Assembly (NCBI RefSeq): GCF_019679475.1
Contig: NZ_JAIEZP010000001.1
Span: 2,480,001-2,544,000, forward strand
Origin: Hyphomonas sediminis
Lineage (GTDB): Bacteria > Pseudomonadota > Alphaproteobacteria > Caulobacterales > Hyphomonadaceae
DNA: 64,000 nucleotides
Reading direction: 5' to 3'
The notes under the pieces: model-generated
The model's database searches: none
Told to the model about the DNA's origin: nothing
Seen by the model: the letters and a program-made list of their open reading frames with translations, nothing else
Shown: positions 18,624 through 28,384 of the stretch, one piece after another
Layout: each line of letters opens with the position of its first letter
How positions within the stretch are numbered: the stretch's first letter is position 1
Translations under genes and position numbers: made by a program

Positions 18624-18658
18624 GAGGCGCGGCGGGGCTTAACTACCTGCCGCGCCTC
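18624..18658 (+). terminator. Intrinsic terminator after the TonB receptor gene
   Basis: GAGGCGCGGC (18624-18633) pairs with GCCGCGCCTC (18649-18658) around a 15-base loop. Flanking AAAAT and ATTTT extend the stem and supply a short T-run. It probably isolates the gsp operon transcriptionally. Confidence 0.7.
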
Positions 18659-18791
18659 AAATTTTAGATGGAATTCAGCTCAGTTCAGGTTACTGATTTC
18701 GGGACGTCCGACAGTGCCGCGTTCGACGGTTGCAGCTCCAATTTGCTGCAGCCCACGTCTCAGAACTGTCGCACAAGTGTGATTAAGCAGG

Positions 18792-19685
18792 ATGGCTACC
18801 TTTGGGAGTTCAGGGCTGATGAAACTTTTCGGAGCAGACGGCGCCGCACGCCTTCCCTACGCCTCCCTCGGTCGCACAGCGCTGGAGGCGGCACTCGCGC
18901 TGACAACCGGATTGCTGCTCGCCCGCTTTGCCTGGGTGATCGCTGCGCCCGGCAACGGCATGTCCAGCAACGCCCCCCTCCTCACAGCAGCGCAGACTGC
19001 GCCGCAAGCCTCCTCCAACCTCGCCCTCCTCACCCATTCAGATCCGTTCAGCCAGTCTGCCGCATTTAACGAGGCCGCTGTTCCGACATCACTGAATCTC
19101 AAGATCGCCGGCCTGCGCTGGTCCAGCAATGAGCACACCGCCAGCAGCGCCGTCATCATCCTGCCGGACAACAGCCAGAAGCGCGTCGCCCCCGGCGAAC
19201 TGATCGTCTCCGGCGCAGTCCTCGACTCTGTCGCTGCAGACCGCGTTTTCCTGCGCTACAATGGCCAGCTTCAGGAATTGCTCCTCAGCGATCCGTCGAA
19301 GCCGCTCTTCGGCAATGGCGCGCCCTCGGCTGCCTCCACGGCCGCTGCGCCGCAAGCGCCGGCTACCCGCGTCGCCACTGCGCCTGCTCCCGCCCAGCAA
19401 GTTACACCCGCCCTCCTCCTGACAGATGTCGATCTCACGCCAGAACTGCGCAACGGCGCGGTCGCCGGCTACCGCCTGTCGTCCCGCGGGCAGGGCTATT
19501 TCGAAGCAGCCGGTCTTGAATCCGGCGATCTCGTGCTGCGCGTCAACGGCGCCAGCATTGAAGGCATGGGCCCGGAGGCGATCCAGTCCGCTGTCATGTC
19601 TTCCGAAATGATTGCGCTCGATGTTGTCCGCAAAGGCGCAATCGTCCGCCTACGCCTCTCTCCTGACTCCGGCCTCGCTCAATGA
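18792..19685 (+). CDS. gspC: Type II secretion system protein GspC
   Basis: Inner-membrane clamp protein connecting the T2SS platform to the secretin. The 297 residues contain a single membrane anchor near residues 30-53 (ALEAALALTTGLLLARFAWVI), a periplasmic homology region (NLKIAGLRWSSNEHTASSAVIILPDN ... VLDSVAADRVFLRYNGQ), an Ala/Pro-rich linker and a C-terminal PDZ domain (RGQGYFEAAGLESGDLVLRVNG). It opens the operon and overlaps gspD by ATGA. The start could also be the ATG at 18819. Confidence 0.9.
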   Translation: MATFGSSGLMKLFGADGAARLPYASLGRTALEAALALTTGLLLARFAWVIAAPGNGMSSNAPLLTAAQTAPQASSNLALLTHSDPFSQSAAFNEAAVPTSLNLKIAGLRWSSNEHTASSAVIILPDNSQKRVAPGELIVSGAVLDSVAADRVFLRYNGQLQELLLSDPSKPLFGNGAPSAASTAAAPQAPATRVATAPAPAQQVTPALLLTDVDLTPELRNGAVAGYRLSSRGQGYFEAAGLESGDLVLRVNGASIEGMGPEAIQSAVMSSEMIALDVVRKGAIVRLRLSPDSGLAQ

Positions 19686-21643
19686 AAAATCACATCCTGA
19701 TTGCGGCAGCTGCCGCTATTTCTGCGTCCCAGCTCGCGGCGGCGCAGGCGCCCGCCCCCAGCCAGGACCGTCACGTTCTGAACCTGGAAGATGTTGAGCT
19801 GAACACGCTCATCGAAGACATCTCCACCCTGACGGGCTACACCTTCATCATCCATCCGGATGTTCGCAAGGCGCGTGTGTCGGTCGTCTCGCAAACGCCG
19901 ATGTCCACGCAGGAGCTGTTTCAGGTTTTCCTGACGACGCTTCGCATCCAGGGCTTCGCCGCCGTGCCCGCCGGCAAGGACACCTACCGCATCCTGCCGC
20001 GCGCCATCGCATCCACGGAAGCGCCCATGTCCGGCCCCGGAGCAAACGCCTTCATCACCGAAGTGATCAAGCTCGACCGCGCCAACGCGATGGAAGCGGC
20101 ACAGATGATCAAGCCGCTGCTGGATTCGCAAGGCCAGGTCGTCGCCAATGCCAGCACAAACACGCTGGTCGTGGTGGATTATGCGTCCAACCTCGAGCGC
20201 GTCCGCAACATCATCGATACGTTGGACCGCGATCAGACGATCATCGAAACCGTTCCGCTGGTGAACGTTCCTGCCGCGGAAATGGAAACGGTCCTGACCC
20301 GCCTCCAGGGCGAGGCGACCGGCCAGCAGACGCAGACAGCTGCGCGCTTCTCCGCCGTCGCCTCGCTCACCAGCAACGCCATCATCCTGCGCGGCGATGC
20401 GTCGTCGGTGGAGCGCGCCAGGCGCGTCGCCATGGAACTGGACGCCACCAACCCACAGCGCGATTCCGTGCGCGTCATCACACTGAACTATGCCGACGCC
20501 GCCGAAGTCGTCCCGATCCTGGAGCGCGTCGCCAACAGCATGGCAATGCAGCGCTCGCCATCGGAAACTGCGCCCGTCGCCCAGACGATCGCGCACCACG
20601 GGCCCACCAACTCGCTGGTCATCAGCGCCAACCCGGAAACCATCCTGGCGATGGAGCGGGTCGTCTCCGCGCTCGACGTGCGCCGCCCGCAGGTGATGGT
20701 GGAAGCGATCATCGTGGAAATGTCGGACGACACGACCCGTGAACTCGGCCTCCAGTTCCTGCTCTCGGGCACGGACGGCAATGTGCCCTTCGCCTCGACC
20801 AATTTCTCCCGCGCCGCGCCAAATCTTCTGGCGCTCACCGGCGCGCTGGTCACGGATGCCTTCAGCGACATCTCGACCGCCAACCCCTTCCGGGAAGCGG
20901 CAATCAGCTCACTGACGGGTTCATCCGGCCTCACACTCGGCTTCGGTGGTCAGTCCGGTGATACGCTCTTTGGCGCCATCCTGAATGCGGTCGAAGACGA
21001 TACCTCCTCGCGCATCCTTTCCACGCCCTTCGGTATGACGCTGAACAACGCGACATCCGCCCTCATCGTCGGTCAGGAAATTCCGATCACGACAGGTCAG
21101 GTTCTGGGCGACGCCAACTCGAATCCTTTCCGCACGGTCGAGCGCAAGGATGTCGGTATTCAGCTCGAAGTCACTCCGCGCATTGGTGAGAATGATACCG
21201 TTCGCCTCGACATCCGCCAGGAGGTCTCCAGTGTATTTGGCAGTGTCGGCACGGTCACGCCCGATCTGATCCTGGACAAGCGCGAAATCCGCGCCAGCGT
21301 ACTGGCCGACAATGGCGAGATCATCGTACTCGGCGGCCTCGTCGAGCAGACCGATACCGTCCGTGACACCAAGGTTCCGGTGCTCGGCGACATTCCCGTC
21401 GCCGGCCGCCTCTTCCGTTCGGAAGGTAAAGGCGGAACGCGCCGCAATCTCATGGTTTTCATCCGTCCGACCATCGTCCGCTCGAAGGAAGACGCCAAAT
21501 CCATCACCAATCAGAAATACCTCTACGTTCAGGCAGAGGAACTGATGCGCGACCCGGCACCCGGTACTACGATCGACAAATTCGTCCGCGAAGTGCTGGG
21601 CAATGGCGGCCCGGCTTCCCAAGCGGTCCAACCGCCGCAATAA
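19682..21643 (+). CDS. gspD: Type II secretion system secretin GspD
   Basis: Multimeric outer-membrane channel of the T2SS. The 653-residue precursor has a signal peptide (residues 1-22, ending SQLAAAQA), an N0 domain (VLNLEDVELNTLIEDISTLTGY), repeated N1-N3 KH-like domains (ITEVIKLDRANAMEAAQMIKPLL; TVPLVNVPAAEMETVLTRL; VRVITLNYADAAEVVPILERV) and the C-terminal secretin domain with VMVEAIIVEMSDDTTRELG, QEIPITTGQ and GGLVEQTDTVRDTKVPVLGDIP. The C-terminal S-domain region is short, so any pilotin contact would be atypical. Confidence 0.96.
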   Translation: MKNHILIAAAAAISASQLAAAQAPAPSQDRHVLNLEDVELNTLIEDISTLTGYTFIIHPDVRKARVSVVSQTPMSTQELFQVFLTTLRIQGFAAVPAGKDTYRILPRAIASTEAPMSGPGANAFITEVIKLDRANAMEAAQMIKPLLDSQGQVVANASTNTLVVVDYASNLERVRNIIDTLDRDQTIIETVPLVNVPAAEMETVLTRLQGEATGQQTQTAARFSAVASLTSNAIILRGDASSVERARRVAMELDATNPQRDSVRVITLNYADAAEVVPILERVANSMAMQRSPSETAPVAQTIAHHGPTNSLVISANPETILAMERVVSALDVRRPQVMVEAIIVEMSDDTTRELGLQFLLSGTDGNVPFASTNFSRAAPNLLALTGALVTDAFSDISTANPFREAAISSLTGSSGLTLGFGGQSGDTLFGAILNAVEDDTSSRILSTPFGMTLNNATSALIVGQEIPITTGQVLGDANSNPFRTVERKDVGIQLEVTPRIGENDTVRLDIRQEVSSVFGSVGTVTPDLILDKREIRASVLADNGEIIVLGGLVEQTDTVRDTKVPVLGDIPVAGRLFRSEGKGGTRRNLMVFIRPTIVRSKEDAKSITNQKYLYVQAEELMRDPAPGTTIDKFVREVLGNGGPASQAVQPPQ

Positions 21644-21650
21644 TCAAATC

Positions 21651-23141
21651 ATGCTACGCGATCAGGTCACCTACGCTTTTGCCCGCGACAAGGGCATCGT
21701 CGTAATTCCCGGCAGGGACGGCCTGACCTTTGCTGTGCGCGAAGGCGCTGATCCAATCGCAATGACGGAGGCACGCCGGGTTGTCGGCGTTCCGGCGCAT
21801 CTGGAAGCCATGAACTCGGTGCAGTTTGAGCGCCAACTGTCAGACAGTTTCGGCCAGTCGCGGCTCGATGGCAGCGCCGCGGAAGCCGCTGCCGGGTCTG
21901 GCGGGGATCTTGAAAGCCTGTTCGATGGTCTTCCGCAAACGGAAGACCTTCTTGCGGGCGATACCGATGCACCGATCATCACCCTCATCAACGGCTTGCT
22001 GCAGGACGCGATCCGGCGCCGCGCGTCCGATGTTCACATCGATCCCTTTGAGGACAAGCTGTCCGTTCGTTACCGCATAGACGGCGAACTTCAGGAAGTA
22101 TTCACCGCATCGCGCCGCGTGGCTGCGCCGCTCGTATCGCGCATCAAGGTGATGAGCCGGCTGGACATCGCCGAAAAGCGCATGCCCCAGGATGGCCGCA
22201 TCTCCCTAACGCTCGGCGGCCGGGCCCTCGATGTCCGCGTCGCCACACTGCCGACGCGCTATGGCGAGCGTGTTGCGCTGCGCATCCTCGACACGCGTCA
22301 GGCGCTCATGGGTCTTGAAACGCTGGGCATGGACGAAGACACCGAGCGCCGCTTTCGCGCCGCCCTGAGTGAGCCTAATGGCGTGATCCTCGTCACCGGC
22401 CCCACAGGCTCCGGAAAGACCACGACGCTCTACTCTGCTCTTGCTCAGCTCAATACGGGCCGCGTCAACATCATGACGCTGGAAGATCCCGTCGAGTATG
22501 GCCTCGATGGCATCAGCCAGACCCCGATGGATCACAAGGTCGGCCTGACCTTCGCTGCCACCCTGCGCTCCATCCTGCGTAACGATCCCAACATCGTCAT
22601 GGTTGGCGAGATCCGGGATGTCGAAACCGCCGAAGTCGCGCTGGAATTTGCGCTGACGGGCCGTCTCGCCCTCTCCACCATCCACACCAACAGTTCGGCT
22701 GGTGCCATCACTCGCCTGCGGGATATGGGCGTGGAAAGCTTCCTGCTCGCCTCCACATTGCGCGCTGTGCTGGCCCAGCGCCTCATCCGGCGCCTCTGCC
22801 CGCATTGCAAGGAAGCCTACAGCCCGCCGCCCGAGCTGCTTCAGCGCCTCGGCCTTGAAGGGCGCACGGACTTGACACTCTACCGGCATGTTGGCTGCCC
22901 GGCTTGCGGCCACACCGGCTATGAAGGCCGCCTTGGCGTTTATGAGCTTCTGGTGATCGACACCGCCATTCGCCGCATGATCCATGACGGCGCCACCGAA
23001 GAAGACATTGAACGGACGGCTTTTGCGAAATCTGATATGCTGTTCCAGAACGGATTGCGGCATGTGCTGATCGGCGCCTCCAGCGCTGAAGAGTTGTTGC
23101 ACGTATGCCGCCGGGAGGCGTGGTTCGGTGGCAGCGTTTGA
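21651..23141 (+). CDS. gspE: Type II secretion ATPase GspE
   Basis: Cytoplasmic hexameric ATPase that drives pseudopilus assembly. The 496 residues include an N-terminal GspL-binding domain (to about residue 110), then Walker A GPTGSGKTTTLYSAL, the Asp box TLEDPVEYGLDGISQ, Walker B region DPNIVMVGEIRD, the His box LSTIHTNSS and a tetracysteine zinc motif (CPHC ... CPAC). Translation starts at ATG 21651, seven bases after the gspD stop. An upstream in-frame ATG at 21603 inside gspD would add a basic tail and is less likely. Confidence 0.96.
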   Translation: MLRDQVTYAFARDKGIVVIPGRDGLTFAVREGADPIAMTEARRVVGVPAHLEAMNSVQFERQLSDSFGQSRLDGSAAEAAAGSGGDLESLFDGLPQTEDLLAGDTDAPIITLINGLLQDAIRRRASDVHIDPFEDKLSVRYRIDGELQEVFTASRRVAAPLVSRIKVMSRLDIAEKRMPQDGRISLTLGGRALDVRVATLPTRYGERVALRILDTRQALMGLETLGMDEDTERRFRAALSEPNGVILVTGPTGSGKTTTLYSALAQLNTGRVNIMTLEDPVEYGLDGISQTPMDHKVGLTFAATLRSILRNDPNIVMVGEIRDVETAEVALEFALTGRLALSTIHTNSSAGAITRLRDMGVESFLLASTLRAVLAQRLIRRLCPHCKEAYSPPPELLQRLGLEGRTDLTLYRHVGCPACGHTGYEGRLGVYELLVIDTAIRRMIHDGATEEDIERTAFAKSDMLFQNGLRHVLIGASSAEELLHVCRREAWFGGSV

Positions 23142-24339
23142 ATACAAGGCCCTGACGGCGGACGGTAAGCGCACCAGCGGCGTGATCTCCGCTGATACCG
23201 CCCGCGCTGCCCGCCGGGAGCTGCGCGACCGTCAGCTCACCCCCGTTTCGGTGTCTGAAGCGCGCGGTGAAAAGGCCGCCGGTTTTGCCGGCGCGGGCCG
23301 CCTCAAGGAGAAGGATCGCACCCTCCTCACCCGCCAGCTTGCCGTGCTGGTCTCCTCCGGCATGACCATTGAGCAGGCCCTCACCGCTGCGGCAGGCGAC
23401 AGCGATGCCTCGCCCCAGCGCAGCCTGCTCCTCGGCGTCCGATCTCAGGTCATGGAAGGCGCCACCCTGGCCGAAGCCATGCGCGGCGCGCCGCGCGCCT
23501 TCCCGCCCCTCTATCGGGCCGTGGTCTCGTCGGGTGAAGCGTCTGGCCGGCTCGGCCTCGTGCTGGATCAGCTCGCCACCCACCTTGAGCGCAGTTACCG
23601 CCTGCGCACCCTGGTCCAGTCAGCGATGATCTATCCGGCCATCCTCGGGGTCATGGCGACGCTCATGGTCACCGCGCTCATGGTCTGGGTCGTCCCCAAG
23701 CTTGTCGAGCAGTTTGCCATGCTCGGCGCCGCCGAGTTGCCGCCGTTGACGCAGTTCGTGATCGCGCTGTCCCAGTTTGTCCGCGATTGGGGCCTGATTG
23801 TCCTCGTTTTGATACTGGCGAGTATCTATTTGTCCTCAATCGTCCTCAAAATGACACTGTGGAAACGCCGCTGGGATGCCTTGCTCCTGCGCCTGCCTTT
23901 CTTCGGGGATCTCATCCGCAAAGTCGCCGCCGCCCGCTTCGCCCGGATCCACGCGACCATGTCCAGCGCCGGCGCCACCGTCCTCGAAAGCCTCTCCGGC
24001 GCCCGTAATGCCATGGGAAACCTGGTGTTTCGGGATGCTGCCGATCAGATCCTGGAAACCGTCCAGCGCGGCGGCGCATTGTCCAGCGCCATGAAATCCA
24101 CAGGCGTCTTTCCGCCCATGATGGTCCACATGGTCGCCAGCGGTGAAGCGGCCCGGAATGTACCCGCCATGATGAACCGCGCCGCCGATTTCATGGAAGA
24201 CGAATTCGAAACCGCCACCAATGTGGCCCTCGGTCTGCTCGAACCTGTGATCATCATCCTGCTCGGCGGTATTGTCGGCACAATCGTGCTCTCGATCATG
24301 CTACCGATCATGCAGCTCAACACTCTCGCCCTCGGATAA
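23128..24339 (+). CDS. gspF: Type II secretion inner-membrane protein GspF
   Basis: Polytopic platform protein of the T2SS. The 403 residues hold two homologous cytoplasmic T2SSF domains (residues about 70-190 and 270-395; LTRQLAVLVSSGMTIEQAL and ARIHATMSSAGATVLESL) and three membrane segments, including AILGVMATLMVTALMVWVV and IIILLGGIVGTIVLSIMLP. The start is GTG at 23128, preceded by GGGAGG and overlapping the gspE end by 14 bases. Confidence 0.95.
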   Translation: MAAFEYKALTADGKRTSGVISADTARAARRELRDRQLTPVSVSEARGEKAAGFAGAGRLKEKDRTLLTRQLAVLVSSGMTIEQALTAAAGDSDASPQRSLLLGVRSQVMEGATLAEAMRGAPRAFPPLYRAVVSSGEASGRLGLVLDQLATHLERSYRLRTLVQSAMIYPAILGVMATLMVTALMVWVVPKLVEQFAMLGAAELPPLTQFVIALSQFVRDWGLIVLVLILASIYLSSIVLKMTLWKRRWDALLLRLPFFGDLIRKVAAARFARIHATMSSAGATVLESLSGARNAMGNLVFRDAADQILETVQRGGALSSAMKSTGVFPPMMVHMVASGEAARNVPAMMNRAADFMEDEFETATNVALGLLEPVIIILLGGIVGTIVLSIMLPIMQLNTLALG

Positions 24340-24809
24340 TGGAGCGCCCCATGTCGCCTGAAACTGAAGCAACCACGACAGATCGTCGCCGCAAGCAGGC
24401 CGGCTTTTCGCTGGTGGAACTGATGGTGGTCGTGTTCATCATGGGCCTCCTGGCGACGCTCATCATTGTCAATGTCGCGCCAGTCGGCGACCGTTCACGC
24501 GTCACCAAGGCCCGCGCCGATGTCGCCAATCTGGAAAATGCCCTCGAGCAGTACAGCCTGGACCTCTACACCTACCCATCCAGCGAGCAGGGCCTCGCTG
24601 CCCTCTCCGCGCCGCCTCCTGGCGTGGATGCAACGCTCTACCGCCCTGGCGGCTACATTCGCCGCGTTCAGAACGACCCCTGGGGCAATCCCTACCAGTA
24701 CGCCTTCCCTGGCACGCGGTCCGGTGGGCGATTTGACGTATTCTCCTTCGGCGCGGACGGCAAACCCGGCGGCGAAGGCAACGACGCCGACATCGGAAAC
24801 TGGGAATAG
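24339..24809 (+). CDS. gspG: Major pseudopilin GspG
   Basis: Main subunit of the T2SS pseudopilus. The 156-residue prepilin has a long positively charged leader and cleavage site KQAG-FSLVELMVVVF, with the conserved Glu at mature position +5. The hydrophobic helix is followed by a globular domain with YPSSEQGLAAL, DPWGNPYQY and FDVFSFGADGKPGGEGNDADIGNW, the calcium-binding loop typical of GspG. It shares one base with the gspF stop (TAATG). The prepilin peptidase needed to process it is not in this window. Confidence 0.96.
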   Translation: MERPMSPETEATTTDRRRKQAGFSLVELMVVVFIMGLLATLIIVNVAPVGDRSRVTKARADVANLENALEQYSLDLYTYPSSEQGLAALSAPPPGVDATLYRPGGYIRRVQNDPWGNPYQYAFPGTRSGGRFDVFSFGADGKPGGEGNDADIGNWE

Positions 24810-24818
24810 GACGATCCC

Positions 24819-25328
24819 TTGCACCATGAAAATCTCCATCTGAAACAGGGAACTTCAAGGCTGCGCAACGCGCATCCTGAGGCTGGCCTGTCCCTGGTGG
24901 AAGTCATGGTTACGCTGTCCATCGTGGCGGTCGCTACATCGCTGATCGTGCTGACCCTTCCGCGCGCGCAACCACAGAAACAAGCTGTCGGCCTTCTGCG
25001 CGAAGCGCTGGAAAGAACCTCCGAGCGCGCGCTGATCACCGGCCAGCCATCCGGCATGGTTTTCGAGCAAGGACGGTACTCGCCTGCCATCTGGCAAGAT
25101 GAAACCTGGCGCCTGATCGGTAGTCAAAACCTTCCGGCCGGAATGTCCATCCTGATCGATGGCGAACCCCTGCGTGCGGCAGACGCCACTGAAGCGCCAG
25201 TCCCTGCCGTGATCTTTGATCCACTGGGCCACACGCCGCCAGTCACCATCGATCTTGTGCGCAATGACTTCGTCACGCGCCTGACCCTTGGTGCCGACGG
25301 CAAAGTCGCCGTGGATATGCCGTCATGA
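24819..25328 (+). CDS. gspH: Minor pseudopilin GspH
   Basis: Minor pseudopilin of the tip complex. The 169 residues include a prepilin site PEAG-LSLVEVMVTLS and an N-terminal hydrophobic helix, then a variable beta domain. The only reasonable start upstream of the leader is TTG at 24819, about eight bases after AATAGGA, which gives a leader of about 23 residues. The stop overlaps gspI as ATGA. Confidence 0.88.
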   Translation: MHHENLHLKQGTSRLRNAHPEAGLSLVEVMVTLSIVAVATSLIVLTLPRAQPQKQAVGLLREALERTSERALITGQPSGMVFEQGRYSPAIWQDETWRLIGSQNLPAGMSILIDGEPLRAADATEAPVPAVIFDPLGHTPPVTIDLVRNDFVTRLTLGADGKVAVDMPS

Positions 25329-25696
25329 AGGCTCAGCAGGGCTTCTCACTGATGGAGGCGCTTGTCGCGCTGGCTGTCTTTTCGACAGCCGCAGTTGGAC
25401 TTTTGACCCTCAATACCAACAGCGTACGCATCAGCGCTGAGCTCGGCGACCGGGCGCTCGCGCGGCAAGTCGCTGAAAATATTGCCGTCGACACGATCAC
25501 AAACCCGCAACTCCAGGTCGTTGGCAGATCAGTCGGCACCGAAGTCCAGCGCAAGAGGTCCTACACCTGGGAGCGCGTCGTTTCACCCGCGCCCAGAGAC
25601 GACCTCATACAAATAGAAATCCGCGTTCGCGCGGAAGACGCAGAGGCTGTGCTAGGTACAGTGTCCCTGCTGCACAGGGTGGAGCCGGCGGCATGA
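25325..25696 (+). CDS. gspI: Minor pseudopilin GspI
   Basis: The 123-residue minor pseudopilin forms the tip with GspJ and GspK. Its short leader is cleaved at QQG-FSLMEALVALAVF, leaving the Glu at +5. The small globular domain contains NIAVDTITNPQL and a Tyr-Thr-Trp-Glu strand as in other GspI proteins. It is overlapped at both ends by neighbours through ATGA junctions. Confidence 0.92.
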   Translation: MKAQQGFSLMEALVALAVFSTAAVGLLTLNTNSVRISAELGDRALARQVAENIAVDTITNPQLQVVGRSVGTEVQRKRSYTWERVVSPAPRDDLIQIEIRVRAEDAEAVLGTVSLLHRVEPAA

Positions 25697-26313
25697 CCGA
25701 TGCCCGCGCCTCTCAGTCCGGCATATCGCTGGTCGAAACGCTGATCGCGCTGTTCATCATCGCGCTGCTGTCTACCGCTGGCGGCGTCATGTTGATCCAG
25801 TCTTTGCGAGGCAGCAGGCTGGTCGAGGAACGCGGCACGCAGGCCCGCGAAATTCAAACAGCGCTCTCGATGTTGAGAGACGACTTTGCCGCCTTTGTGC
25901 CCCGCGCGAGCCGCGCCGATGGTTCGGCTGATCAGGCCACCTTGTTTGAAGGACATGCCGTGCGGTTTGATGGCCGCATCGTTACATTTGTTCGTAATGG
26001 CTGGGCCAATCCGGGCGAGCATCCGCGCGGAGACTTGCAGCGCGTGGAATATCGCTTTGACAGCGGCGCCCTTGTGCGGCGCTCATGGAGCACGCCGGAC
26101 GCTGCTCCAGGAAGCAGGATTTCAGACCAGACGCTGATCGCAGACCTGCAGGATATATCGGTGCGCTATGGCACTTTGGATACCTGGCGAAATGACTGGA
26201 TCGTGCCGGCCTCCTCGCAGGATCAGACGACACCCGACAAAATTGAACTGACATTCCGTTTTGGAGAGGCGGACGAAATGACTGCGCGTTTCCGCATTGG
26301 ACGACGCCTATGA
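25693..26313 (+). CDS. gspJ: Minor pseudopilin GspJ
   Basis: The 206-residue minor pseudopilin has a leader cleaved at SQSG-ISLVETLIALF and mature Glu +5. The domain contains LSMLRDDFAAFVPR, VRFDGRIVTFVRNGW and LQRVEYRFDSGALVRRSW, matching the usual GspJ layout of a long helix and two beta sheets. It is translationally coupled to gspI upstream and gspK downstream. Confidence 0.93.
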   Translation: MTDARASQSGISLVETLIALFIIALLSTAGGVMLIQSLRGSRLVEERGTQAREIQTALSMLRDDFAAFVPRASRADGSADQATLFEGHAVRFDGRIVTFVRNGWANPGEHPRGDLQRVEYRFDSGALVRRSWSTPDAAPGSRISDQTLIADLQDISVRYGTLDTWRNDWIVPASSQDQTTPDKIELTFRFGEADEMTARFRIGRRL

Positions 26314-27281
26314 CCCACCCCGAAAACCAACGCGGCGCAGCGCTGCTCTCCATTCTCGTCGTCGTAGCTGCGCTGGCGGTAGCCGCCCTGATGGCAACAG
26401 CCGCAATTGCGCGGCAAACGGACTTGTCGAAAGCCTCGTATCGTCGGTCTGATGCCAGCTGGGCCGCCTATTCGGCTGAAGCGCTGGCCTTGAGCGCCGT
26501 GGATGAATTGGCCCGGCGCACCTCCGGCCAGATTTCACCCATCATGACGGGGCTGGGCGAAACCGTCGTCATTCCAATCCGCGGCGGGGTTGTCAGTTTT
26601 GAGATCGCCGACGCAACCAACTGTTTCAACATCAATGCTTTGGCGGACAAGGACGAGAACGTCGCTAAGCTGGCGAAGCTTTCCTGGGTGACGCTCCTGC
26701 TGGACTTGGACATCCCAGCTTCCGACGCCAATGGGCTCGCCAATGCGCTTGCCGACTGGTTGGATGCAGATTCGAACACGCGCCAAGGCGGCGCGGAGGA
26801 CGGATATTACATGACACTGAGCCCTTCGTATCGCGCCGCAAACCAGATAATGGACAGCCCCTACGAACTGGCCGCCGTCATGGGATATACAGCAGACCTG
26901 CGCGCCGCGCTCGAGCCTGTCATCTGCACAAAGCGTAATACGCAGGCTGTGCGGCTGAACATCAATACGCTTTCCCCGGAACAGGCGTCACTTCTGCGTG
27001 CAGCCTATTCGGAGGCGCTTACACTCGCGGCGGCCGAGCGTATCCTGTCCGAGCGCCCGGACACGGGCTGGAGCAGCGTAGATCAGTTCGAATTGCTTCC
27101 AGATATTCGCACCATTCCGGAAGGGCAGAAACGAACTGAAGCCCTGTCTGTAAATAGCGGCCTCTATGAAGCCAGGGGCCGGACCGTACTGGACAGTGGC
27201 AGCTGGCCTTTTGCATTCCTGATCAGTACGGAGAATGGTGCAGCGGCCCACACGACGTGGCGACGCATGGGAGAAGAGTGA
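26310..27281 (+). CDS. gspK: Pseudopilus tip protein GspK
   Basis: Large minor pseudopilin (323 residues) that caps the pseudopilus. The leader ends at NQRG-AALLSILVVVAALAVAALMA and mature position +5 is not Glu, as is normal for GspK. The large inserted alpha domain follows (ALADWLDADSNTRQGGAEDGYY, a metal-binding style loop; YELAAVMGYT; LNINTLSPEQASLLRAAY). The stop overlaps the gspL start as TGATG. Confidence 0.94.
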   Translation: MTHPENQRGAALLSILVVVAALAVAALMATAAIARQTDLSKASYRRSDASWAAYSAEALALSAVDELARRTSGQISPIMTGLGETVVIPIRGGVVSFEIADATNCFNINALADKDENVAKLAKLSWVTLLLDLDIPASDANGLANALADWLDADSNTRQGGAEDGYYMTLSPSYRAANQIMDSPYELAAVMGYTADLRAALEPVICTKRNTQAVRLNINTLSPEQASLLRAAYSEALTLAAAERILSERPDTGWSSVDQFELLPDIRTIPEGQKRTEALSVNSGLYEARGRTVLDSGSWPFAFLISTENGAAAHTTWRRMGEE

Positions 27282-28384
27282 TGAAGCAAATCCTGTACGC
27301 TGCGCTGCCCGCCCATCCTGATGAACAGATCGAGTTTGCCAGAGAGCGTGGAGACCAGCTCGAAGTGCTGTCGCACCGTGGCCCGTTCGGCACCAGCGAA
27401 TGCCTTGCCTTCGCGCCAGCAACCCTAGTTGCACATTTCAGGGCGCCCGTACCCGCAAGGAACGAAAAGGATGCGGCCCGAGCGGCGCTCTACGCGATCG
27501 AAGATGAACTGGCGCAACCGGTCGAAGAAGCCCACCTTATCCTGGGTCCACGCCGCAAGGGCTCGACGCTGAGAGACATCTACGTTGCCGATAAGAAGCT
27601 CATTAGCGACTGGATCGAAAAACTGAACCGCGCAGGTTTGACGGCGGCCGCCATTGTTCCCGAACAAAGCCTCTTCCTGGAAATTGAAACGCCCGTATAT
27701 CTGGACGCCCGGATTATTCAGCGCGAAGGTGACAGGATCATTGGTGTTGATACCGCGCTGCCTTCCCCCGCGCTCAATGCGCTTGATGCAGCACAAAGCA
27801 ACGAAAAACCACCCGCTGGCCAAAACCTGATCCGGTTGGCCGAACGATCGGCCCGTCTCCAAACCGTCAGTTTTCGGACCGGTCCATTTGCAGCAGTCCA
27901 GGAAAAGCAAAAGGGCGTAAGCGGTTGGAGAAAAGCGGCCGGCTTCGCAATCGCAGCCATTTCCGTTTGGACCGGAACTCTCATCTTCGAAGCTCGAAAT
28001 TTCAACTATGCGACGGACGAGATGAACAAACGGGCGGCGCAGCAATACAGCACCCTGTTTCCCGGCGCACAAATCCCCGTTAACATTGATCGCGCCACCC
28101 GAGACATGCTGGCGTCCAACTATACTCCGGATACAATCAATTTCCGGATTGCCGCGGCGAATATGTTTGAAGCGGTCACCGCCAACGCTTCCCTTCAACT
28201 AAAGGGGCTATCTTTTGATGGCGATGCGGGCGTTCTGACCGCCAATGTCAGCGCAACAAATTCAGACGCAATCGAAAACAGCGTATTATTCCTCGAAAGC
28301 CGCGGGTTTTTGGTGAAGTCGGCAATAGAAGCCACGGTCGACGGCACGCTGAACGGCACGGTAACTCTGGAGGCCACACCATGA
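27281..28384 (+). CDS. gspL: Type II secretion protein GspL
   Basis: Bitopic inner-membrane protein that recruits GspE. The 367 residues have an actin-like cytoplasmic domain (about 1-215, with ARAALYAIEDELAQPVEEAHLILG), one membrane segment (AAGFAIAAISVWTGTLIFEA) and a periplasmic ferredoxin-like domain (NASLQLKGLSFDGDAGVLTANV). An open frame extends eight codons further into gspK, but ATG 27281 in the TGATG junction is the better start. Overall sequence similarity to textbook GspL is low, and the call rests on position and topology as well. Confidence 0.87.
   Translation: MKQILYAALPAHPDEQIEFARERGDQLEVLSHRGPFGTSECLAFAPATLVAHFRAPVPARNEKDAARAALYAIEDELAQPVEEAHLILGPRRKGSTLRDIYVADKKLISDWIEKLNRAGLTAAAIVPEQSLFLEIETPVYLDARIIQREGDRIIGVDTALPSPALNALDAAQSNEKPPAGQNLIRLAERSARLQTVSFRTGPFAAVQEKQKGVSGWRKAAGFAIAAISVWTGTLIFEARNFNYATDEMNKRAAQQYSTLFPGAQIPVNIDRATRDMLASNYTPDTINFRIAAANMFEAVTANASLQLKGLSFDGDAGVLTANVSATNSDAIENSVLFLESRGFLVKSAIEATVDGTLNGTVTLEATP

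Noticed and set aside
18668..19069. 133-codon open frame before and across gspC
   Set aside because: Overlaps gspC in another frame with no homologue-like features; starts directly after the terminator hairpin.
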